Positions 41,811-53,160 of a DNA stretch of 64,000 bases are shown here, piece after piece (positions within the stretch are counted from its first letter, which is position 1; every line of letters begins with the position of its first letter). A model generated the notes under the pieces. It saw nothing but the letters and a program-made list of their open reading frames with translations. It searched no databases and was not told the DNA's origin. The stretch is from Lentinula raphanica (lineage: Eukaryota > Basidiomycota > Agaricomycetes > Agaricales > Omphalotaceae). Both the position numbers and the translations under genes were made by a program. The stretch covers positions 124,001 through 188,000 of the forward strand of contig JANVFP010000013.1 of NCBI GenBank assembly GCA_027919835.1, written 5' to 3'.

Positions 41811-43862
41811 ATGTTGCCGAACATCTTGCAAGTTCTACCTTCAACCGTTCCATTGCTCTTAGCTCTCCTGGTCAATGCTCAGGCTGATCATTCATCAGAG
41901 GCATCAGAGGCTGCTATTTCCGGTATGTTCAAATTGCTCTTGCTGAACGTAGGAATTGTGATTAACCACATTTCGCTCTGTGATTTCTCTGGATCAGATC
42001 CAGACCAGGAATGTGAACCTTACACATATCCTCCTGTTGCCGACCAAATGGGTTCCTTCCCTACGGTTTGGCAAGTTCCTTCGATCCTAGCCAATGATTC
42101 GAATGCGCTCGCAATGTGGAATTCAATCTCATCCAACATCCCCACCAGTATCAGTGTCAAGGCAAATATATCTTTCCGCCCTCAAACTTCTCTGGTTGTA
42201 GACCCATATTAACTCGAGATTTCAGACACAACCTCCACCATCGGATTATCCCTCTGACGATCCGGATTGCTGGTGGACTTATAATCAATGTGTAACGCCT
42301 AAATTGGCTGGTGTATCTCCCGACATTTCTGATGCCCCAGAGGTATGTATCGTTTTGTATCCATCACCCAGATCCCAAGGCTGACAAATCGGACTTCATA
42401 GCCCTCAACTCTAGGTTATGGGTTTGACGATGGCCCACAGTGTACGCACAATGTGTTTTATGATTTCCTTCGAGACCAAAATCAAAAAGCCAGTGAGTAT
42501 CCGAAACCCATTTTGCAGAATGATTCACTCATCGTCTGTTAGCATTCTATTACATTGGTTCCAATGTTGCCAAGTTTCCTCTGGAAGCCCAGCGTGGTCT
42601 TGACGAAGGTTAATCTAGCCTTCCTCCCAACATCCCTATTCGTTTCTGATTCGTTTGTACGTTTTTTTGCCGTACGCAGGCCATGAGATATGTGTCCGTG
42701 AGTCTTTTTTCTAGTAGTCAGCGGTTTGTATCATCGTCACTCAAACACCATATTTGGCAGACACCTGGTCTCATCCCTACAGTGCGTATAGTATGACTAT
42801 CCTGAGCTAGATCCAAAATTGATTGAGAATTTTCCAGTGACGACGCTTTCAAGCGAGAATGCTTTCGCAGAATTGTGGTACAGTAAGCACTTCTCTCGAC
42901 CTGTCACCTCCCTAGCACTGTGAATACTGAGCATTCTCTCCAGCTGTACGTCTGTGCCCTATTTATTGCCAGGATATGGCAGGTGAATTGCTTTTGACAG
43001 ATGCAAATAATCAAGCTTGCAGTGGGCGTTACCCCTACTTGCTGGAGGGTATGTCTGCAGCGAATGAACTGGAGATGAAGCTTACTAACAAGTGTATATT
43101 GTCAGCCTCCATTCGGTGATGTCGACGATAGAATTCGTGCCATTGCAAATGCGCTGGGATTGCAAACAATCTTGTGGAAATATGACTCTGAAGATGCTGA
43201 TATCAATAATTCGACCATCACTTATGACACTGTGGATAACAACTACAACAACTTTATCCAAACAGCTAACAGCGGGACATTTGATTCTGTGCGTTCCAAA
43301 ATTCGGCTCTTCATACTTTGGTCCCTCTGAAGGATTGCTTGCTTTAGACTGGCGCCATAATATTGACACACGAAGTGAACAATTTCACCATGTCGGAAGC
43401 AGTGAAATATTATCCTCAACTCAAAAGCGCTTTCAAGGTGCGTAGTTTGACAAATTCGCATATAACAGAATCCTGGAATCAGTTATTAGTACATCGTTCC
43501 TGTTGGAGTTGCTTTGAATAAGACACAACCTTACGTCGAAACAAATTATTCACTTCCAACTTTCGAAGAGTGTGAGTAGTTCGCCTCGATGATGGATCTC
43601 AATTCGGAGTGATTCATATACTTTTGCAGATATTTCTGGGACAGTGACGACGACAGGCACATCCACCCTCAACAGCACTTCGGCTATGCCTTCAACTTCG
43701 ACCTCATCATCCTCCCGTTCCTCCAGTTCTGTCACCTCAAGCAATTCGAACTCTAGCGGGGCTTCAGCTTCATCCACCAACGGGGCTGCAAAAGCGATGA
43801 GTGGCATAAACCTTGCAGCATCGTTCATCATAGTTCTCTCATTCCGAGCTTACTTGTTTTAA
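41811..43862 (+). CDS. Chitin deacetylase (CE4), GPI-type, tandem copy 2
   Basis: Starts at ATG 41811 with a signal peptide (LPSTVPLLLALLVNAQA) and ends at TAA 43862. Intron positions match copy 1. Motifs: GYGFDDGPQ, HTWSHPY, RPPFGDVDDR, a WKYDSEDA block and GAIILTHEVN. The C-terminus is a longer Ser/Thr-rich stalk (SSSSRSSSSVTSS) and then a GPI-type signal: NGAAKAMSGINLAASFIIVL. The two paralogs are clearly similar but well diverged, so the duplication is not recent. Keeping both suggests different expression, for example vegetative mycelium versus fruiting, but nothing in the sequence proves that. Confidence 0.88.
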
Positions 43863-44248
43863 AGTATTGGGATATTCTACCGCCTTCAGTCAATAGATCG
43901 TGTCTATGTTCATATCCACGTCTTCGTTGAAGGTGTACTGATACCCATACACGTAGTACAGTGATACTCACATCGTTCTATCTCTCATGCTTAATCTATA
44001 TAGTATATACCCACTTTTCATCAATGGAAGCGAGAGCGTAGTGCCTACCTGTGAATAGCCTGTAAGAACTTTCGATTTAAGGGCTGTCAAAGGCTGTCAA
44101 TTGCTTGAGTGCAGAATGAATCGGCGTCGAAACAGAACCAGGTCCATAGGCCTAAGGTGAAACGTGGATTCGACCGAAGAAGCTGACTTATGTAGCAAAC
44201 ACAGTATGACATCGAAACGAGTAGCGAATCAAGGACTATACTAAGTGT
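43863..44248. other. Convergent 3' spacer
   Basis: Between the 3' ends of the deacetylase and the PCNA gene. No gene seen; GGGCTGTCAAAGGCTGTCAA near 44080 is a short tandem duplication. Confidence 0.5.
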
Positions 44249-45680
44249 TCAGTCATCTCCAATCTTGGGTGCAAGGTAATATCTGATATAACCTTGACCA
44301 AAATCATACGAAACCTGATTTGAACATGTTATCACCAGGCAGATGAAAGCCGCAGAGGGATTGCTCACCAACAGGGGAACATCATTACTCATGTATAACT
44401 CTACTCGTTTGACAAGATTCGAACTCTTGCTGAAGTTAACCAGATACTTCAAGGAGAAGGTAAGGGAGACGTGCGAGTTCATTTGGATGATGACGGCTTC
44501 ATCCTCGTCCTCCTCTCCGTCGTTAGCTTTGGATTTGCCTTTCTTCGATTTCGAAGAGGAAGCGGTCTTTGCCTTTTTTGCGGATCTTGGCGATGAATTA
44601 GACTATCAGATGAATATGGTTGAGATGGATTTGTGCAAAACAAGTAGATACATACTTTTTTCTTTCGTTTCTTACTTTCTCCATCTTCATCTTCGTCTTC
44701 ATCTTCATCTTCATCCTTCTCCTCCTCACCATCTTCATCCGGTTGATATTCTTCTTCGTCCATCTCCACATCACCGTCATCGACTTTTTCCTTTTTGACT
44801 TTGGCTTTGTCTTTCTTCTTCTTGTCTTTCTCTTTCTCGCCCTCTTCTTCTTTGTCAACCTCTTCTTCTTCTTCATCCCCCTCCTCACCATCATCTTTCT
44901 TTTCCTTCTTGACCGCATCGCCATCTTCCTCGTCAGAATCATCGCCTTGGGGACCGCGCTCCACTTTTCCTATCGGTCCTTGGCCTTTTAACAGCACGTT
45001 CCCATTGGCAGCCTCGCCGTCGCTAGCAAATCGTACACCTTCCTTGCTGACCTCGATCCTTACGGAGTCACCGAGCAGCGATAAATCGCGCACAATACGC
45101 GTAAATTCAGCGGAGGATAGGACAATACGTGCTTCGTATGATGTTTTTGGGATTCCCAGAGTTTCGGCGTCGATGTCCATGAGTTTGAGATCATAAGAGG
45201 AAATTCTGTCAGAGTCTGTGAATGAGAGCGTTGTGAGAGAGAGCGGTTGTAAGGAGTGTTAAACAATGTACTCTTTGCTTCGTAGACCAGGTTCAAAACA
45301 TCAGCTTCGTCGGCCGCCCTGAGCGTGCAGACATCATCATCCTTCGCACATTTCAGGACTTTTGTCAAACTTCCAACATTGACACCGAGAGGCATTGGTC
45401 TATCACATCTGTATTTCTTGAAACCATTCTGAACCAATTTTACCGCGACAAGGGCGACGTGTGAGTTATCCATTGCTTGTAGGGTTATGCCTTCTTCTGA
45501 ACATTCGAAGTTGGCGTCGGTGACGAGTTCTTTGATGGCTATGGAAAAACGAAGGAGTGAACAATGAACTTCAGTCAATAAGGCATGATCGAAACGCTAC
45601 ATCGACGCGTTTCTACAAAGACGCGCACCATCTAACAATTTTTTGAGTACGCTCGCTTCAGCAAGTTTGGCTTCGAGCAT
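44249..45680 (-). CDS. PCNA: PCNA sliding clamp with long charged insertion
   Basis: Five exons from ATG 45680 (MLEAKLAEASVLKKLLD) to TGA 44249. PCNA is clear: TDANFECSEEGITLQAMDNSHVAL region, GVNVGSLTKVLKCAKDDD, ISSYDLKLMDID, GIPKTSYEA, and at the end FSLKYLVNFSKSS, VELYMSNDVPLLV and YYLAPKIGDD. The protein forms the trimeric ring that tethers DNA polymerases at forks. Between ANGNVLLK and EAVIIQMNSHVSL, where other eukaryotes have about ten residues, there are about 130 residues made almost only of D, E and K. It is read in frame and followed by an intron with intact splice sites. The total is about 390 aa versus about 260 usual. The insertion lies in an exposed loop of domain 2, so the ring could still form. 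Confidence 0.9.
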
Positions 45681-46367
45681 CTTAGCAGGTTAAGCGAGTA
45701 GAGAGAAGAGAAATAAGAAAAGCGCGTTCGATGTGCGATACGCGTTTAAAACACAGAGGTAGGAGTGAAAGGGAAAGTCAACAGACGCGTTTGTGACACC
45801 CACGCTTTCGAGCTCCGACTCAAAAACCTGACAAGGTCACGTACTATTTACGTATTTAGTCCGGTCAAAGCGAGATTGGCCGCGGTCCAGTCCGAATTGA
45901 CCGGGACCAGTGATCATGACCAGTTGAACCGTGAACGTTGACCGGGACCAGTCGACCAGTCTACATATTGGCCCCTTAGGCGCTTGGACACGCATCCATT
46001 TTCCTTCCTACGTTCCGTGTCTTTCAACTTTCTTAGTGCTACTTATATGCAGTTCCCTTCGTTGCCCTTTTCCTCTTGGTGTACTTACCATGCCTCTCGT
46101 ATGCACATACTTTGCCACCGGATTGAGCTTGAAGCTTGATGCCTCGTTCTTTCGGGTCCTATGCGAGAAAGCCCCTTAGCAGCTATCATGATCTTCACTC
46201 AACAGTATCTCCATCGAGTCTCGAGACGAGTACATACGCATAGATGATCGTCGATCATTTGGGATTTTCATACTATACTTACTGTACAAACTCTAAGCCT
46301 CCTGGCATACTTGCAAAACCTTTCGATACGATATCATAGTGAGGGTCACGAATACTTGCCCGAATGA
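45681..46367. other. Intergenic, short GACCGGGACCAGT repeats
   Basis: Upstream of PCNA. The words TTGACCGGGACCAGT occur twice (about 45897 and 45937) with related GACCAGT units around them. ACGCGT occurs at about 45605, 45740 and 45785; this is the MCB cell-cycle box that controls replication genes in yeasts. These three lie within about 110 bp of the PCNA start. No gene found. Confidence 0.5.
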
Positions 46368-47141
46368 TTACCAGTGAAGACGGTGTGTTGCACACTGATA
46401 ACCATTGGGGTTCTTGAAGAGGTAGAGTTGATGATAATCCTCGGCGTCATACCATGGGCCTGCCTCAAGTATTTGAGTCACTATCTTTTCTCCCTTCGGT
46501 GTGAAATGCTTCTGCTGAATTTCCTCCGTTACAGCTAATGCTGTTTTGTACTGCTCGGGCGAGTTGGTGAAGATAGCGGAGCGATATTCTGAGAATCTGT
46601 CAGCGTGACCCCAGGTAAATGATTAGTAAATGGCTTACGAGTGCCTCTGTCATTGCCTTGACGATTCAAAGTTGTAGGTTCGTGTGTTCGATAGAAAAAT
46701 TCTGCACCGACAGCTAGGTGTTTTGTACTAACCGCAACTAGCGTTTCGAATACTCACCCACAAGTTCAGCGTAAGATACAATTGATGGATCAAACTCGAT
46801 CCGCAAGGCTTCGGCATGATCTGTCTCTCCGGAGCAGACTTGTCTGTAGCCAGGATTGGTCGCAGTCTCTTTACCGCCAGTGTATCCGACGGCTGTCTTC
46901 AAGATTCCCTTGTTTTCCTTGGGCGGAAAGTGTTTAAGAAAGATGTGCTCAACACCCCAAAAGCAACCTGCAGCGAAGGTTGCGATTTCGGTGGATGTAG
47001 TAGCAGCTACAGAATGTTACATTGAGTTAGCCTTGAAGTAGAGGAGTACTTAGAATATACTTACCTGATGACATAGTAGCACGAAAGGTGGATGTATCGA
47101 AAGGTGGACCGAAGATCAAAGAACTGAGACGTCCTAGCATA
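46368..47141 (-). CDS. MSRA: Peptide methionine sulfoxide reductase A
   Basis: Four or five exons ending at TAA 46370-46368. The catalytic motif [11 protein letters not shown] is intact, followed by [43 protein letters not shown] and the end [18 protein letters not shown]. It reduces methionine-S-sulfoxide with thioredoxin. Two in-frame starts exist. ATG 47074 gives [12 protein letters not shown], the cytosolic form. ATG 47141 adds 22 residues ([20 protein letters not shown]) that look like a mitochondrial presequence: Arg and Ser/Thr, no acidic residue except one Asp. Leaky scanning could make both. Confidence 0.88.
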
Positions 47142-47341
47142 GCGATCAGGAGTGAGATCAGATGAGGTAAAAAAGGTTGTTCGTAAGACTTGAGAGGACT
47201 GACAAAAGACGAGAAATGAATATCTGTCGGTGGGTGTATGAAGGTGTGGACGAGGAGCAGGTGTGGGGAAAGGAGATTGAGCGCTCGTTGCTCGATTATA
47301 AATTGCATTGTGATCCCACGTGATATTCCGTGAGTGTTACT

Positions 47342-47839
47342 CATCTACTACTAGTAGTACTAGGTAACCTTAGTAGGTAGTACTACATCAGTCGACACTC
47401 ACGAGCACTCACGGTGACGCTTTTATTCTGTTGCGCGCGTTACCGTATCTGATCAGTTCACTCCTTCAAACGCCCCCGAACAAATAATGATAAGAAGCAA
47501 TTCATTGAAGTGTCGTGAAGATGAAGTACAAGCTACATGAACAGATATAGAGGACGAGGTCTGGGAATGTAGAAAGTTGAAAGAGCGGGCAGAGTGATGA
47601 TGATACGACGAATAACCTGTTTCAAAGGTTAATCAGATGAGATGAGAAGTTTGGAGACAAGACGCATGAAAAGAGAGTCAAGAAGCAAAAGCTACTGCAT
47701 GCAAATATAAACAGGAATGCGATAGATAATACTTTTCCGAGAATTACAAGACAGCAACTCTTTTAGCGCCGCAATTGTTAGATACTTTCAGCAAAGGGGG
47801 AACAAGAAGTTTTTGGGAAATTGTAGAGAATCGAGATGC
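47342..47839. other. Intergenic, no gene seen
   Basis: Starts with a small CTA/TAG-rich patch (ACTACTAGTAGTACTAGG at about 47346) with self-complementarity. The remainder is unremarkable 3' flank. Confidence 0.45.
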
Positions 47840-50665
47840 TTAAATGCTCAGCGATGGTACTGGCGAATTATTAAAGGCGTTTGAACGCTGAAACGAGCTT
47901 GTGCTGCGAGTTTTCGAATTGGGGTGATGGTGATGCTGGTGGTGAAGATGTTGTTGTTTGTGATGATTCACTGGTTTGTGGCTTTTCCGTTTCAGCTTTC
48001 GTTCTCGCCGCAACTCCTGACGGCTTTTAGAATTGGAAGGAGGGGAACCGTTGTGCTTTTGAGAACTATTGGTCGGCGTACGGTCTCCGTCACGCATGGG
48101 CCCTAATTCTGGAGAGAGCATATATCCCATGGAACGCTGTTGTCTAGAGGAGCTGTTCCGATTATGCCATAGCATGGTACTGAGTGGGCTACTTTTCATA
48201 ACGTTGCTGTACGCAGTGTAGTCTGGACCGGAGTCGGAGCCCCATCCGGGTGCCGAGTCGGTCAAAGCACCAGTCTTGCGCAAAGCGCCTACTGATATGA
48301 CATCCCATCGGTTGAAACTCTTGATGTATTGGTCAGTCGAAGGACTTGCATCCGAGTTGTGGATAGCAACGGATGATTCGGCAGGAGGAGCTTCGATGAC
48401 GTTGGGTATCGTAGTGGACTCTGTTGAGACCAAGTAAGATGCATCCAGAACATCGTCCAGATCAATAGACATAGGCTGCATTACTGGGTTTTCTGATTGA
48501 GACTCAGATGTGGACCCAGGAGACGTTATGTCAACGCTCGGTGCAAGAGAAGACGATTCTTCTGGTACTTCACTCGAGGGAGACAATGGGGAAATCGACG
48601 CTGACAAGAAGTTGTTACGTGGCAACGAAGGAGGAAGAGAGGATGGTCGAAAAGATTTGCGCAGAAGAGATTCAAACTGAAGGGAATATAAGTTCACATC
48701 CTGGAAGTGAGCATGATCCACTTACACCGCCGCTCCTGCCTGCACGAGACATGGACAATGACATACTTTTGACGCCTTTACCTCTCCGGCCAGTGAACCT
48801 CGGATATGAAGAAGGGATTTCCTTCTGGTCTCCATCGATGACGATCTGTCTTGTTTCTGCAACGACTTCGAAAAACCCAGTCCTGGGCAAACCTCCTCTT
48901 GCCTCCTTGTCTTTTTCCCTCTGTTCGCGGACAAAGGCGCTTTCTTCCTCTTCCTCTTCGGGCTCGTCTCCTCCAGACCTGTGCGAATCCCATTCCATCG
49001 ATTGAGATAAAATATCACCGGGAAGAGGGGAGTCCGTTCCAAGATTAGACCCTCTCCTGAATGTGGAAATAGGACTACTTCCGGGACTCAATGTCGACAT
49101 GGGATTGATGGACGAGACGTGACTGAATTTGAATGGTGTGTTGAACAAGCTCATGGCACGCTCATTTGGGAGATCATCTTCTCCAACGAGCTCTTCATCC
49201 GTGGTGTCGCCTTCACCTTCAGCTTCGGCAGTGTCCTGATCTATATCTTGCTCATAACCTGCTTCATCCGCCTCACCATCGGCGTCGGTAGAAAGCATAT
49301 CAACGTCAAAATCTGGGCCGGGTGAAGGCGATGTATCTGGTCCTTGAGGAAGAAAAGGTGCGCCAAGAAGGCCCTGGAGCCCATCCTGAGAAGAGGATTC
49401 GGTCTGACCGTTCGTAAATACGATCTGACCATCCCAGCCTTCGGTTACTTCGAAAGCTAGATTAGGAATGCCAATTCCGACGCCTTGCCTGAGATGAGGG
49501 ACAAGACTAGCGGCAGTCCGCGATACCTCGAATTCAAGCTCAGAGTAATCACCGTCTTCCCCATCGTCGCTTTGGGTAGAGGAGCCAGATGAATCAGAAT
49601 CTTTGTCGGAGAGGTTGGCGAAAAACAGATCTGCGTCAAAGCTTGATTCTTCATCATCGGACCAAGCGGAGACGATGCCAGCATAACCGTGGCGCCTAGC
49701 ATCTGCATTCTCCATATCGTCGCCATCCGGCTCGTCATCGTCCTCCTGATCGTCATCGTCATCGTCGGCTTCCTCTGTAGCATCACTATCCTCATCCATG
49801 TCAATATCACTAGGCGCACCGACACTCATTTGCCTAGGTCTGATGACCCAGTTGGTGTCTCTTCTTTTCTGCATAGTCTCTTCACCACTACCATTTAGCA
49901 ATTCTCGTCTCACGCGAGCACGTTCTTCGGCGAGAATGAAATTTTCCTCCTCTGCTTCAATAGACGAGTCGGTCTCGAAACCCGAAGTCAGATCGCTATC
50001 CGAACTGCTAGCAGAAGAATCTGATGAGATAGCAGAGACGAAGGTTGGAAATTGCACAGATTGTGCATCGTCCTCATTGTTCACAGCATGATGACTGCTA
50101 TGCGAAGCGTAAGGATGATCGATATCTGTCAACTCCGAGGAGGAAGACTCGTTGCTGGATTCGACGCGTTTACGTTTTCTGATTGCCGTTTTCCGTACGC
50201 GAGCATTCGATGTTTTCGATATTTTTCCTGGTAATGTTCTGTTTCTAGAAACAGAGGTATGAAGATCAGGACGTTGATAACCGGATGTCGATGGGCCAGC
50301 GATACCAGGGCCGCGACGCGGCGCAGAGCTCTTGGGAGGCCGACCTCTTCGTTTTGGAATCGGTTGGCTTAGATTGGAGGAGCTTGGAGTAGAAAAAGAT
50401 GGAGAGGAGGAGACAGATGGTGCAGATGAGATTTGGGACGACTGTGAGAGTTTCTGTTTGAGAAAATTGGGGGGGAGTTTGATCTTGAGAATTGTTCTGG
50501 GAGGGTCGTGTGCGGGAGATGGTAGCCTGGTGGGGGAGGCGGTTGCTGATAAAACGATGCCGCGTTGTTGGAGCAAGTACACTGGCCATCGCAGACAGGA
50601 CATATATCGTTGTCGTCGTCGTCTTCGGCGACGATGGTTACCGTATGGGTGTGAGGAGGCGACAT
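47840..50665 (-). CDS. Acidic AT-hook protein of unknown function
   Basis: Taken from ATG 50665 (MSPPHTHTVTIVAEDDDD) to 47840. A CPVCDGQCTC cysteine cluster follows the start. An intron is needed between this and the LKIKLPPNFLKQKL block: GTGTACTTGC to CCACCAG (56 nt) keeps the frame but removes two of the cysteines, and the alternative is a 29-nt intron. Next come an AT-hook (KRRGRPPK), a basic stretch (RKTAIRKRKR), then very acidic Ser/Asp-rich regions. A second intron lies at about 48670-48720. The C-terminal part is Ser-rich with a basic RRERKLKRK run and His repeats. It is probably a nuclear DNA-binding or chromatin protein of the Agaricomycetes; no enzyme domain is visible. Confidence 0.6.
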
Positions 50666-51398
50666 GACGGGAGCTTGTTGATTTGGATTGACTGCAAAGA
50701 ATGATAAGAGCAAGATGGTCAGTAAAAAGGACAAGCGACGGCCCTGAATAACGAGGCAGAGCCTTGAGGTTCTGGGTAGATGATAATATTTCGCATGACA
50801 TTTTCGGAACCGGCCTCGCCAGAACTTGAAATCAAAACATGTACTCACATAAAGCACGATTTTTGACCATTTCGACATGCAAAGTAACATGGAAAATCGG
50901 TGAAATGCTCCAGTTTGGATGTAGAAAGAACACGCTCGTTTCACCAGTGTGGTGAAGGAAGTATAAAGCGAAACGCTTGAAAACTCAAATTATTTTTGAT
51001 CGAATGATGTACCCACGCCTTCGGCAGTCACATCACCGTCACTCATCACATAGCATCACATCCTGTCACACTGGCACTCGCACACCACCTCATATACACT
51101 CACTGTTCACACCACTTCTTGCGACTCTCCGCGCAGTTTTCAACTTTCACCATGGAAAAAGCGTGGATTGTGTTTTTCCAACCTATATCCGTCGACGGGT
51201 AACGATCACGGGGCTTCAATTTGGTCGTGTCCCGGGGTCAGATGTCCTGCCGGATCACATCCAAGTGCTGTAGGATCGAGCTGTCCGTCTTTCTACTACT
51301 TTATTATTCAATGCTCTAAACACGTAATCTGCCCATTTTCTAGTCCTATAAAGTATCGCGAAATCTGCTTAGCTTCCCCAGCTTTTACATCGAAGAAT
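50666..51398. other. Divergent promoter region
   Basis: Lies between the AT-hook gene and the small plus-strand gene. An intron acceptor (TTCTTTGCAG) just upstream of ATG 50665 suggests a 5' UTR intron or an upstream exon for the AT-hook gene. Repeats of TCACA/CATCACA near 51030-51070. Confidence 0.45.
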
Positions 51399-51731
51399 AT
51401 GTCTACTCGTACAGCGAATTCTGGGTCTCACCCTTCGCCCTTGCCTTCGCATTTTGACCCATTCGCCACTCACCCTTTTACGAGCTACTCCTCTGTCTCG
51501 CCAGCTTCTCAACCATCGCAATCGGCTTCCAAATCTCAGTCGCAACCACTCACCGCGACCCAACCGCCTCATACTCATACCCATCATCCCTCACCCACGC
51601 GACCTATGGCTCCACCACGATCCAAAGGCGTGTTCGTACCTTTCCGTCAAGGCGCAGCCTCGCCTGACCTTCACGATATCCTTAAGAAGAAGCCACAACC
51701 CACGAAGATCAATTCTGCTAAGCAGAGTTAG
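51399..51731 (+). CDS. Small hypothetical protein, Ser/Pro/His-rich (110 aa)
   Basis: ATG 51399 to TAG 51731, no intron. The first 70 residues are low-complexity Ser/Pro/Gln/His. The last 35 are ordered-looking and basic: APPRSKGVFVPFRQGAASPD, then a DILKKK run. A compact motif at the end after a disordered lead is typical of small conserved fungal proteins that bind a partner through the C-terminus, but I do not know this one. C-rich coding-strand composition and absence of stops support it. Confidence 0.5.
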   Translation: MSTRTANSGSHPSPLPSHFDPFATHPFTSYSSVSPASQPSQSASKSQSQPLTATQPPHTHTHHPSPTRPMAPPRSKGVFVPFRQGAASPDLHDILKKKPQPTKINSAKQS

Positions 51732-53160
51732 ACACAGTAAGCTAGATTTACACTCCATCATAGTATTCCTCTCAACATTTCTCAGGATTTACCGATACTT
51801 CTCCGACTGAGCGGTATTCCGAAGCATCGACAATATCCGCTGCATGTGCCTCTGACTCTGACTCTGTCTGGGGACTTTGGAGCAGCTCCCAATGCGCGGA
51901 ATATCATAAATCTAGCTCCAGTTCACGCCCCACCACCAGACAACTTCTTTACTCCATGTCTTCATGATCATGAACTTGCCTTTTCTCTCACTACTTTTTT
52001 TGGGCTCGAGGATTCGGACGATTTATTGCATCGTTTCGTCCCAGCTTGTAGCCGTTAACTCCCACTTAACTTCACTATCACGTACCTTTGCTCTCGGCTG
52101 TAATTTATCACTCTTGGACATGCAATCACAAAGCTGACCCCGCCTGGCTGATGATACCTCAATTCCCTGAATATACAAGACAACCTGATACTTGCTGGTG
52201 CCTTTCTATGCACTCGTGGAAGACATTCACTCTCTACCAGTACTCACGCCTTCCGCAAATCAGCTATCTTCTCAGAACCTCGGAGGAAGCTCCTTTACAC
52301 CCGATTTGTTCGTGTCCGATGAAGGTTGAGTGAACTACATAGTTGGAAAAATCGATGGACAATGTGACTGTGTGCTACCATGATGATTCTTGTATAGATC
52401 CAATGTCCAAGGAAAGATTATCCACTTCTGTCACTGTGAACGGAATGAGCTTGCCTATTTGCCTCCTGACTTCCTCCTGTCACGAAAGTTTCATAAGTGA
52501 ATGCCATACACCCTCATAGTCCTCGTATCTGTTTCTCTGAGCGGACGCCTCAGAAGAGCTCGTGTTCATGAGAGCCGAACAGTATTAATAGTTTCTCGAC
52601 ATACGAGTGCTTCATTCCGCAATGCGAGTCCACAGAACCACCGTGCCGACCGGAAACGAATTCCCATACGAACGGAAAGCCGGGGAGTAAGCACGGGGCT
52701 TAATGGAATTACTGCCTCCGAAGGGCTCTAGAGAGTGCCAGAAAAGTGCATTCCAGCAGCTAAGAATTGACTCTTACCGTTATCGATACATTATTCTCAC
52801 AAACTCATGTAGGTCCTGCAGCTCTTGCCTATGTCTAAGATGTATCTTGACCCAGTTTTCTGTCAGAGACTGGACCCATGACTGTAGCGAGAACGGTGGT
52901 TATATGAACACCACCGCTTTCAACCCGGGTTACAGAAGCCTTGCCGGATTGTGAGTTCGGCCTCGTTGATAACACACTATATGTACCTTCGCGAAGGTGT
53001 TAACAGGTGTTAGCGGCTTAAGCTAGTGTCTAGAACTGTTTGATGCTCTGATAATTTATTCTGAAATTCTCTAAGTAGAACGTCGATTGAAAAGTCCAGA
53101 CCCTGTACTAAGCCTTAGAGAGTTTCCATCGATTGAGATACATGACATACACTGATTTGA
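51732..53160. other. Intergenic about 1.4 kb, no clear gene
   Basis: ORFs at 51846-52058 and 52703-52954 have no recognisable product. The first is preceded by a splice-like CAG and could be a downstream exon of the 51399 gene, but no donor in the right frame was found. No inverted repeats. Confidence 0.4.

Noticed and set aside
44343..45196. Plus-strand ORFs rich in F, L, S opposite PCNA
   Set aside because: They are the reverse reading of the GA-rich acidic loop and have no independent support.
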